This document shows positions 34,571-44,854 of a stretch of DNA of 64,000 bases, piece after piece. The notes under the pieces are model-generated. The model made no database searches. It saw nothing but the letters and a program-made list of their open reading frames with translations, and was not told the DNA's origin. The DNA comes from Steinernema hermaphroditum (taxonomy: Eukaryota > Nematoda > Chromadorea > Rhabditida > Steinernematidae). How positions within the stretch are numbered: position 1 is the first letter of the stretch; every line of letters begins with the position of its first letter. Made by a program: the position numbers and the translations under genes. The stretch is from NCBI GenBank assembly GCA_030435675.1, contig CM059621.1, positions 14,384,001-14,448,000 on the forward strand, read 5' to 3'.

Positions 34571-36602
34571 GATATTACGACTTCTAATAACTCATTGTTT
34601 TGCATGCAAAAGATGCTCAGAATAATTTATTTCAGTTATTCCGGGTTTTACTTGTTATCGCAGAGATGGCGACAAACGCTTCGACGCCGACATTTTCGTG
34701 CTTCCAGTGTGGGCCTCGGATGGGACGGTGAAGCTTCGGTGGCGCGGTGAACAGCGCCAGGTCGAAAACCGAAGGACTCCTCTACAAATACATCGCCAGC
34801 GAGGTTGTCCGACGGCGTTGAAGGGATAAGTCACCCGGTTTAATGTACGGGCAAGTTTGAAAAGTTGTAGTCTGAAATTACATGGAGAGGTGAAGTTTAC
34901 GGTAATTAATACGATCGCGTTATCTCCCGGGTTATCCATGACTCGGATGAAGATTCACTGAAGCCATATTTTGTTTCTGACGAGTTTAGAATATTACTCT
35001 AGACTTTAACTTTGCATAGAAAGGAACAACAGACACAACTGGTGTTGTCTGAGTATGCAGACTGTAAAGCTGGAACCAAAGACAGGCACATAAAAGAGAC
35101 TTAGACATTAGGCTAGATGATGGGAGCGTTATGTTCCATTCAAGCCATTTCGTATGATGTCTAGACTTGAAACTTTCAAAATAAACTCCAGTAGGCACCA
35201 TCGACTTCGTCTGTGTCTGCACGTTGAAAGGAGCCTCAAAAGGACGTTTTCGAAAATTTCTGATGGTAGCAAAGTTGAAATAACCCTTTCGGTCATTTCT
35301 AATCTGAGACTACAGACAAGAGCGCTCTTTCGGAAGCTTACTACTCTATCCGAAACATTTAAAAAATATTTAAAAAAACGGAATCATCATCAGCTCCATC
35401 ACCACTAGTCGACGCAGAAAAATATCTGGCGCGTCTATCGATTTTTCAGTCGTTTTCGTCGTCCTTCGGCCGCGTCGCAGCCGTTGTTTACTACCGTAAT
35501 CCGCGCTTGCACTTTTTGAAGGGAATCGATTGGGCGTTGACGATGGGATTTCCTTATTTTTCAATAATTTTTGAGGAAATGATATATTGTCATTGGAGTC
35601 TTCAATAAGTCTTTGCACATGCTAACAAATTGAAAAGCATCTGGTGAATTTTTAATATTATTTTTGAGAAAAGTTGTCTTCAACAAGTATTATAAAAATC
35701 AGCAGAACATAAAAGGTTAAGGTGCAAGTTGTTCATCAGCTTTTTCATAAGACTTCAACCCCTTATATCAACTTCACGTCTTATATAAATTGCAAAAATC
35801 GAAACTCTCAGAGCAGAACAAATAAATAGAAGTCTAAAGCCATCAAAAACACCCTTAGACGTCTAAAATGAGGAGACCCGAAGTTGATAAGGGTATAAAG
35901 AAAGGAACGCGGCGCCCGCCTCGCGAGTGCCAGTCGACGGCGGCGACGCACTTCGCACCAACCGCCGCCGACGGAGCGAACGACGTTCGCCGCGACGCGC
36001 CGCCTGGTACTCCGATGTCCTTTGGCGCGTCACCCGGCGGCACGCGAACGGCCGTTCGACGTCGGCGCGAGGCGCTGTGCTGGTCAGCACCGCGAGTGGC
36101 CATCGAAAAAACGGGTTTCGAACGGCGTTCGACGCGAAAGTGGGACAGAGCGCGGAATCGGGACGACGCGGCGGACGTTGTTTTGAGCGGTGCTTGTTTG
36201 CCTTGACATTGTTTGGCACGGAATGGGATGGAAAGGGGGTTACGAGGGGAAACGGACAACATGGTAGATTTTTGTCGGATGGAATATGAATTTCGAAAAA
36301 TTGTTTTTCTTAGATGATAGCAAGGTAAATAAAGGTATAGAAGTGAGACAACACAGACAGACAATTTCACAACAACCAGCTTTTTTTATAGACAGTGAAT
36401 ACCACAAAAACAGACAGGTTTGCAGACTTTGGATGCTGGGAAGTGCTTAAAGTGAGTGAAGGACTATACCTTGTGATTATCGGGCTATAAACTGTACTTT
36501 GGATTTTCAAAATATTCGAAACTGGTTGTAGTCGTATCAGTTCAGAACGGTCTGTCTCTAAGATGCAAGGAGGAGTACAGGTCGTGAAGAAAGCTGTTAG
36601 CC
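34571..36602. other. Intergenic region with a CpG-rich block
   Basis: No gene supported. 35905-36190 is strikingly rich in G, C and CpG within AT-rich DNA and is open in several frames on both strands, as expected from base composition alone. 36190-36600 is AT-rich and contains nothing recognised. Confidence 0.5.
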
Positions 36603-36674
36603 TCCCATGTGGTCTAGTGGTTAGGATTCGTGGCTTTCACCCACGCGGCCCGGGTTCGATTCCCGGCATGGGAA
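36603..36674 (+). tRNA. tRNA-Glu (TTC)
   Basis: 72 nt. Acceptor TCCCATG/CATGGGA, D-arm GTCTAGTGGTTAGGAT, anticodon stem-loop CGTGG-CTTTCAC-CCACG with TTC, T-arm CCGGGTTCGATTCCCGG, followed by a T7 run. No intron. Confidence 0.95.
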
Positions 36675-36870
36675 GAATTTTTTGATTCGTATGCCACATG
36701 TTCTTTGTTTATTTTTACACCTCTTCAGATGGCCCTTTTTCGAAGAAAGAGCCTTTATCAGAGGCCATGTTATTCATTCAAAACGAAGCTGCCCTCTCGT
36801 CATTACAATGTATTTCTGTGAGATTTTTTTTGTGTTTTAAAAGTAACATTTATTATGCCTGCGACACATT

Positions 36871-39800
36871 TCATTTGTTTTCTTCCAGTTGATGAACGTT
36901 GGCCACCTTCAACGCTTCATTCACCGCGTTCCGCAACGATGGAATCGTCATCTCGATTCCTCTGAACGAGAGATGTTGGTCGTCTTCGTAGTAGGACAGC
37001 AGCGTGTCCGGGTCGAAGACGTGACATATCCGCCTTCCCTCGCAGAACACCTCCGAAACATCGTAGAATCTGCAGTTTTCGAACTGTCCACAGAGTTTTT
37101 CGATTCGTGGGAAGGTTCTGACGTGGAAGTCTTCGACAAACTAAATCGATCGGTCCGGTCTTCTTGATCATTAAGCCTAAGAGTCTCACCTTTCTGTTGT
37201 GGTTTAGATCATGGAGGGGGAGTCCAACTTTCAGTCTTCTGGCGATGTCGTCGCCGATTCCGATATGGAACATGGGCAAGGTACCAGAAATGATGAGGCT
37301 CTTGCTGTACTCCATCAGCTGTCCGATGTATTCCTTAGCTGAATGGTAGAATTTGTCGTTTTCGATGTTCTCGATGGGCTCCTTGCGGAACTGCTCGAAG
37401 AATCTGGCCACGTAGAGGACGATGTGGGGCCGGACCTTCTTGACCCTCTTCAGAACGTAGTCTCTCATGTTCTCGCACTCCCAGGTCCCCGTTTTGTAGC
37501 CCTTGGGCAGAAGTGGTTCACATCCGTGATCGATTATCGTCTCCAGGCGGTGGTACCGACCCTTTGTGATTTCGTAGAGGGCCGGGAGAGCCCTCAAGGC
37601 GAAGCTGTTCCCGAACATCAGAATTCTCAGCTCGCCGTCTCCATCCAGAATACAGCTGTCTTGGAATTGCTCCTTAGGCTTCTTGCAGCCTGGAGGATAG
37701 TATGGACGGGGCCAGTAGTACATGTTCAAGTTGACCGCCTGCTGCACCCGATCCTGAGGCTCAGCACACATGTCGACGAGTGTGTGATTGCGCCAGAAGT
37801 AGTCATTGTTGGCAGCCACGTTTTCGGGACAGTCACTATCTAAAGACGAGGTAAGGAGGGATAAGAAACGATGCGCTACTCTGGAAATGGAGTTGCTGAG
37901 GATAACGGACGTCCAGGGCGATGTAGCCGCAAAGACAAGCTCCCGCAGTGGCAAACGTGGCCAGGAAGACGATGGCCGATGGGATTCGTTTGTTCAAAAG
38001 GGGTTTTTCGATGAGGTGATGGACGGCGACGGCGATGCCGAAGGACACTGCCGCGGCGATGAACTTCTCTGAAGCAAGCTGGATCGTCCAGGTTTTTTTT
38101 CTTTCAATCAGTGAAGCCGATCGAGTCCGGACTCTTTTAGGATTTTCGGATTCACTAGCATCTTTCCTTCGGCAGTGCGGGATCAATGGAATGAAATAAA
38201 GGAAAAAATGAAACCAGTAGCGGATAGATATTGAATTTTTGTTAAAAAAGTTCCGTTTTCTTACAACTGAAGCTTTTGTATATTTAATTCTTGTATTTGG
38301 GCATCTTTAATTGGTAAGAAATATTTTTGGTTTAGAGAGAAAAATCCAAGGGGAAACTGGGGACTTGCTCGATTCTTGAATTACTGGATTTTTGCAAATA
38401 ACTGCGGCTTTTTTATATCTAATCTTTTTAGTGAGAACGTGGAGTTTCTTATAATGTTCGATTTCATTTCAATTGTTTCAGGATTCTATTTCAAGTATCG
38501 AGTCCGAACCATATCTGTGCAAAAGTCAAAACTCGAAAGCCAAAGCTTAAAACAATTTGTGAGGTTTAAATAACAAAAGTACACTAAAAGTATTAGCTCG
38601 TTTCTTTATAAACAGCAGATTCTGAAAATTCTCGGGTGTCATCGACCTTTGGGGACTGGTTAGTGTCAGTGAAGTCAGTGTCAGAAAAGGATAACTATTT
38701 ATTCGCCATCTGCTGGATAGTAGGGAACTTTCCGACAAGGACAGTGCTTCAGGGCCGAGTTTTGAGTCGATTTTTGCCAAAAAGTCAAAACCGCAAAACT
38801 CAAAACTAGCACAGCCCTGATCGGGACTCTTTTAGGATTTTCGAACTCGCCGGCATCTCTGCTTTCAACTGTGCCGAATCAATGGGATGGAATTGACAAA
38901 CAAAATGAAACCAACGTCGGATAGAAATTGAATTTTTGTTGAATTGTTTTGCAGTGAGCTGGTTGTGTTCCATTTTCGTGAGCCATTTTCTTATAAATTA
39001 GCCTTGTATATATTTAATTTTTTGCATTTTAAAGTCCTGCACATTTAGGGTTTAGGGAGAAAAATCCAAGGGGAAACTGTTCCAAAGGACTGCTCGACTT
39101 TTGAATTTAAAGGTTTTTGTGTATATTTATCTTATTTATCTTTGGCTTTTTTAGATTCGTTTGTTGTTGATCTTTCTAATGAACATGTGGTGTTGAAAAT
39201 GAGCACAAAATTAACAGAAGTTCATTTTTGAAGTTGTGAGCCCAAACCAACAATGAAACCAAAAGCGTCTCTTTTCCTTCGTTTATCAGAATCTAATTCT
39301 GCTCTGCTTCCTGGGCACAAGCGTACTTCTCGTTCTATTGAAAAACACCGTTGTCACTCAAGCTGCGAAATGATTTCTGGCACCTTATGGTTTTTTGTTT
39401 ATTTTATAAATCCAGAGCTTTTTCAGAAACCTCCAGAGCGGAGGTTTCTGAAAAACATCACATCTTGTATTTTTGTTGAAAATGCAACCGTTTTAATGTT
39501 ATTCTATTCGGTTTAATTTATGAGTGCTGTTTTTTGCCTTGCCTGCGGGTGCCATCTCATCTTGATAATATCAGGTACCATAGTCATTTCCTTTTACTCA
39601 CCTTTCAGGTCAAAGTGGATGTTCAAGTACTTGACATAGAAGATCGTCGGCCAATGCACAAGATACCAAACGTACGAAACGTCGCCGATGTAGATCATCC
39701 ACCCCTGATTGACCACCTTCTCGAGCGTTCCCTGCAGCTCAGTCCTTCCGAATCCGATGAAGACGAACGCAGAGAGAGTGGCCATCAGTCGAATGGCCTT

Positions 39801-41446
39801 TTCTGGCGCACTGAAGTAGGGAATCACCAGAACGGCCAGTCCAGCTAGGCAGACGTAGTAGAGCGACTTGGTTACTTTCGACGAATAGTTCCATGAGTCG
39901 ACCGAGGCTGCGAAGAATCCGCACTGGAACTGCCAAATTCGGGAGCACAGGATCTCAAAGGACATGGGTCCAGAGAAGTAGAAGTGGGCGGACAAGGAGG
40001 AAAGGAATATGGTAGTTAGCACAGTCCTCGAGATGTACCCGGGCCGGCGCTCGAAGAAGAAGAGAGCTGGCGCGAGAAGGTAGTACTGCATTTCCAGGCA
40101 CAGGGACCATGTGTGGAGAAGGAACTTGAACTGAGTCACCTGGAATTGAATGTGTGATTCTGCTGCATGTAGTGATATGAACAACCCTGGTGAAGTAGTC
40201 GGTTTTGTCGAAAAGTGACTTGAAGTTGGTGGCCAAACTGAGAGCCCATCGACTGTCTTCAAAAAGCTGATTGTAGTCGACTGCGGTGAAGACATAAGAT
40301 CCGTAGAGAATGACGAAGAGGATGGTGAGGCCGTAAAGGGGGAGAAGGCGGATGTAACGTTTTTCGTAGAAGCGAAGGATTGCGAAGAAGGTGATGGTTG
40401 AACGGCCGTAGATGCTGCTCATCAAGTATCCCGACAAGACGAAGAAGCTGCAATGGATAAGGAGGGAATAGGAAGAAGAGCACGGTCTAGGCAAGGGAGT
40501 TCTTCGTCATCCCGCTTCTTACAAGGGAGCCTTCCGAAAAGGGCTGTGCGAGGGTCGCGAGTCAGGACCTGATAGTCGAGACTCTGGGCTGGAATTTGTT
40601 AGCTGCGACGAGAGTACCGAATTTGGATGCTTTGGTCATATATACAGGACAATTTCACTTCTAAATCAGCGTGCACCACACACACGCTGACCGAACGAGT
40701 TGCCTTTACTCCTTTGTCCTTTACTCCGTTGTCCGTGCAGCGAGCACGAGGTTACCCTCCCTGAACTCGAAGTCCAAATGGAGGAGGGCTACTAGGAAAA
40801 TCGTCCTTACAGTGTGCTCATGGCAAAATTTCAGCATTTCCATGGTGGGACCAAGGCTACTCTCGTCTCGCCACTTTCGCCCATTTGTCGAGGGTCGATA
40901 GTAGACAGCCCTGCTTCTGAAGTGTCTGCCTCGTTGGCAGAAAATTGGCATGTAGATGGGCTTACATTAGTGAACCCCAAACGAGCGCCCATGAGGCGGA
41001 CATTTCGGAAAGTTCCCTTCTCAGACGAAAGATATAAATGTAAAGAAATGGATAGTTTTTGTATCGGAAACTACTGAGGTGGGAGGGTCAACCACACCTT
41101 TCGAATCTTCCACTAATATACTGATAGAACATCTCCCTTTCTTTCACAAGGGTGACCCTCATGATGATTATTATGCTATGTTCAGAAAGGCAACTCACAT
41201 ATCTACACCGGTGAAACCCGCAGAGAACTCCTCGGGGAACAGATGGAACAAGATGACGAGCACGATGGCGAATCCTCTGAGACTCTGGAGGTCATCGCGC
41301 TTCCTCTTGGCGGGCTTCACCTGCTCCGTTCTCGCAACCGGAAGAAGCGGCTTTGCATCTGACGACTTTCTGGGAACGATTTCGCTATCTTCCAGGGTAG
41401 CTAAATTCCAAGACAAGGCCTTAATGCAGATTAGAGTACTGTACAT
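36871..41446 (-). CDS. OAC-type membrane acyltransferase (acyltransferase-3 plus SGNH domain)
   Basis: Membrane protein predicted to transfer acyl groups. Exons (reading down) 41446-41199, 40447-40186, 40139-39602, 38068-37880, 37839-37190 and 37140-36871 give 718 residues, in the usual range for nematode OAC proteins. The N-terminal acyltransferase-3 domain has LQSLRGFAIVLVILFHLFPE, GVDIFFVLSGYL, RFYEKRYIRLLPLY, HTWSLCLEMQYYLLAP, SYVWYLVHWP and LIEKPLL, with multiple membrane segments. A C-terminal SGNH-hydrolase-like domain follows, with FGNSF (S491) and YEDDQHLSFRG (D and H685), so the Ser/Asp/His set is present. AATAAA (inverted) at 36849-36854 lies close behind the stop. Start at 41446 is in AAAAAATG context; an additional 5' exon is possible. 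Substrate unknown. The donor at 40185 (AGG|GTTGTT) is weak. Confidence 0.9.
40540..40810 (+). repeat. Interspersed repeat family C, copy 2 (intronic)
   Basis: In the first intron of the acyltransferase gene. Diverged match to about 10755-11060. Confidence 0.45.
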
Positions 41447-41855
41447 TTTTTCCGGAAATCAGCGCTGTAGAAGAATACAGGCCGAACGAAGAGTCGTTTC
41501 CACGGCGTCATCGTCAGAAGACGTGCCGATTATTACCTGAAATGGAAAAAGATCGGTCGAGGGCTTATCGGGAAAGTCTTTCTATTTTTGAATGACTTTT
41601 CCATTCGGATCGCTCTGTTATAAGCATGTTTCTGCCACGAAACAGGGGGTGTTGTCGTTTTATGTAAATTCGGAATGACAATCAGGGTTCAATGTTCTTT
41701 CAAATGCGACACGGGATCAAGAGTTTTTTGATACTTGTCCTGCACGTGGATCGTGTGTGATCGAAAAAGTGGATGTTGGGTTACTATTATCCGTTGAAGA
41801 TTAACTGTACTAAACAAAGTGAGTGCATATATTCTGTGAGACCAACCAACTTTAT

Positions 41856-41943
41856 GTGATGCGATTGCCGAAGAATCTCCTATCTGTTCACCACACTGGA
41901 TGCAGATGTAATACTTCACTTCGATTCTAAAGGAACTGAATGT
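41856..41943 (-). pseudogene. Orphan copy of zinc-finger exon 4
   Basis: Encodes IEVKYYICIQCGEQIGDS like the functional exon at 46599, then leaves the alignment after the first finger cysteines. No neighbouring exons are present. Confidence 0.85.
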
Positions 41944-42296
41944 ACTGTCTTTCTGGATAAATAAAGATTTAAATTATTTTTGAACGATATTGAGCCTTTC
42001 CAAGTGTCCAGTTCTAAATGCACCAATAAAATGTTTCTACATTTCTTCTGGTAAAAACGATATTTTAAGTCCAATGATGTATTCTGGATCTGGATCTATC
42101 TAACTATGACTTTAACCACAAATTTAGTAATTTTTAAATCAATTAACTGGAAACTTTAAAGACAGGCAATCATGTATTCTCCCATGTATCTGAGCTTTCT
42201 CCTCAGAACCTTCCATACCTTAACATCGTTAGTGTGCCTTCTGTTCACCATCGTCATCAAGGCCTCCCTCAACGACGCTCGAAGTCCAATGAAGTA

Positions 42297-43921
42297 CAGT
42301 ATGGGCCATAAAGATAGCCTCACCTAGTGTTTTTCCGGTTTCTGGCTTCGTTGTGACTTTGATTACAAAAGCTGTACACCATTCGAAAGAGCGTCGAAAA
42401 TGGTGACGGACAGCTTGCATTCTGAAATCAGTCGGCGAAAAATTTTGAAATTTTTAGAGACCAAGTAAAAAAGTGTCTAATTTTACCGGGCCATATTGAT
42501 AGCCTCACCCTGTGTAAAACCCGTTTTGTGCAACATAAATGAACAATGCAACAACGTGGTGCAGTAAATAACATTAAGAATTGATATTTAACGGATCTAA
42601 GTGTAGTTTGGACAATGCCCAGGTGGTTCTAAGTGTAGTTTGGACAATGCCCACAACTAAGAACTTGAGAATTTTCATTGAAAAGTGACCAAATAAAACG
42701 TGTAAATAACGTGAATCATCTTTTTCTCCATTAAAAATAACCTAGGGGGTGAAATGAGTCGAAATAAGTACCTTTGAGGACCTTTTCGCCTTCAAAACTA
42801 AGAACCGCAACATATCGAGGACTCTTAAATGGGTCCCGAAACGATGTGAAATACCGGCTTTCCGGTCTTTTTAGATGACACCACGTTGTAGACCGAGCAA
42901 AATAACCCTTAGGCACAATCTTCTCTTAATTTCATGGTACAGCTTCACAAAACAAAACAATTCTTCCAAGATGCTTTTTTGTCCTTCCAAACTTTAGAAC
43001 CATACCTTAACCAGAATTCTTTCAGGGTTCTTAAATGACCGAAAATATGGGTCTTTTATCATTTTTCCAATGTTATAACGTTGCTCAGTGTATGCAAAAG
43101 CCTAGCACATTATCTTCTGACATCAAAACTACTAATAACTGCCAACTGCCAACAAAAACTGCCAACACGAAACGTAGGCAGGTCATAGCATGAAATTTTC
43201 AAAAGGCAAAAAGTAAATGATAAAAAAGCGTCTTGGAAGAATTGTTTTGTTTTGTGAAGCTGTACCATGAAATTAAGAGAAGATTGTGCCTAAGGGTTAT
43301 TTTGCTCGGTCTACAACGTGGTGTCATCTAAAAAGACCGGAAAGCCGGTATTTCACATCGTTTCGGGACCCATTTAAGAGTCCTCGATATGTTGCGGTTC
43401 TTAGTTTTGAAGGCGAAAAGGTCCTCAAAGGTACTTATTTCGACTCATTTCACCCTCTAGGTTATTTTTAATGGAGAAAAAGATGATTCACGTTATTTAC
43501 ACGTTTTATTTGGTCACTTTTCAATGAAAATTCCCAAGTTCTTAGTTGTCTGGAACTGCTATTACAAATTTAAAAGTTTTGACATCCCAAACCACCTGGG
43601 CATTGTCCAAACTACACTTAGATCCGTTAAATATCAATTCTTAATGTTATTTACTGCACCACGTTGTTGCATTGTTCATTTATGTTGCACAAAACGGGTT
43701 TTACACAGGGTGAGGCTATCAATATGGCCCGGTAAAATTAGACACTTTTTTACTTGGTCTCTAAAAATTTCAAAATTTTTCGCCGACTGATTTCAGAATG
43801 CAAGCTGTCCGTCACCATTTTCGACGCTCTTTCGAATGGTGTACAGCTTTTGTAATCAAAGTCACAACGAAGCCAGAAACCGGAAAAACACTAGGTGAGG
43901 CTATCTTTATGGCCCATACTG
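42297..43921. mobile_element. Foldback/MITE-type DNA element with TA target duplication
   Basis: 1,625 bp. Termini CAGTATGGGCCATAAAG and CTTTATGGCCCATACTG are exact inverted repeats flanked by TA at 42295-42296 and 43922-43923. The arms run 42297-42979 and 43222-43921, leaving a loop of about 240 bp. A second copy of the terminal word (GGGCCATATTGATAGCCTCACC) lies 185 bp inside each end. TA duplication and the CAGT..GGCCA end fit the Tc1/mariner superfamily. No transposase is encoded; the 61-codon frame present in both arms has no other support. The empty site is preserved at 46235-46236. Confidence 0.92.
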
Positions 43922-44611
43922 TATTCAAAATTTGCATTTTTTTCTGAGAAGCCGTTTAAGGCGATGTTCTGGATCTGGATGTATCTACCGGTGACCATAA
44001 CCTAAAACAAAAATTTAAATCATTTTTGAGTGATGTACAGCAACCTTTCTTCCGTTTCTTCCTTTCTTCCATCTGAGCGAACTTATGAAAGTTCGGCTTT
44101 TCATCTCACTCGCCTTCTCCTCGGAATCTTGCCAAAGGCCCAATTTTAAATCCGTACCTAAAATGTTCCACAAATAGAAATTTACATTTTTCTTTTTTCT
44201 AAGTGAAGAAGATACCAAAGGAGAGCGATTGGAATACCTTGGACTAGATGAAGTTCATGAAGTTGCCTATGACGCAATTGTGACGAACTCGTTCGAGATA
44301 AATGCTACTTCATCAATTGTTTCAATTAAAGATCCTTTTACATGTCTTTATCTTCAAGAAGCAAGAGACCACCGTAGTCGCCGGTTTTCTTCTGGCTTCG
44401 GCACAAGAAACAAGGCAGCAGAGTCGAACAAGGTAGCAGAGTTGAACAAGGCGTTCCAGGTTGGACAGCCAAAAACTAATTAGGGGATCCACGAACTGTA
44501 CTTATTCTGCACAGATACTGCTACACCTACGAATATCAGATCACGATTAGAGGCAGATCACGAGCTGAATCAGCATTTTCCTTTCGTCGCTGCTTTCTTC
44601 TTTGTGTGCGT

Positions 44612-44637
44612 CCATTTGCATTCACTTATGCAAATGG
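44612..44637. promoter_or_regulatory. Palindromic octamer pair upstream of the zinc-finger gene
   Basis: CCATTTGCAT and ATGCAAATGG face each other across 6 bp. ATGCAAAT is the classic POU-domain octamer; here it occurs as a perfect inverted pair 218 bp before the ATG at 44855. Function is inferred. Confidence 0.4.
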
Positions 44638-44854
44638 ACCCTCCGTCTTCGGCTCGCTCTCTCCGTCCAAATTTATGCTAATTTATTCGAACGTCGTCGC
44701 AGCCGTGTATATGCATAAAGTGGTCGTCAACAAACGCGCCGCCGGCCGAAGGAGGAAGGCGGAGAAGACGTCTCATTCCGACGTCTTCCGCCGTCGACGG
44801 CGCTTTGTTCGCTTTTGTCCGTCTCTGTTTTGACTTTCCCTTCAAGTTTGCGTG

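Larger units (their letters stand above)
41856..44195 (-). repeat. Inverted partial copy of the zinc-finger intron/exon, left arm
   Basis: 41856-42296 together with 43924-44040 and about 44164-44195 is the reverse complement of about 46048-46665. It begins with a copy of zinc-finger exon 4 (KYYICIQCGEQIGDSSAIA) that then diverges and has no continuation. A foldback element at 42297-43921 splits it. Confidence 0.9.

Noticed and set aside
35855..36370. Open frames of 112-171 codons on both strands
   Set aside because: They coincide with the CpG-rich block, where stop codons are rare by composition; products are Arg/Ala/Pro-rich and unrecognisable.
43286..43471. 61-codon frame present in both arms of the foldback element
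   Set aside because: It mirrors itself only because the arms are inverted repeats; no transposase motif.
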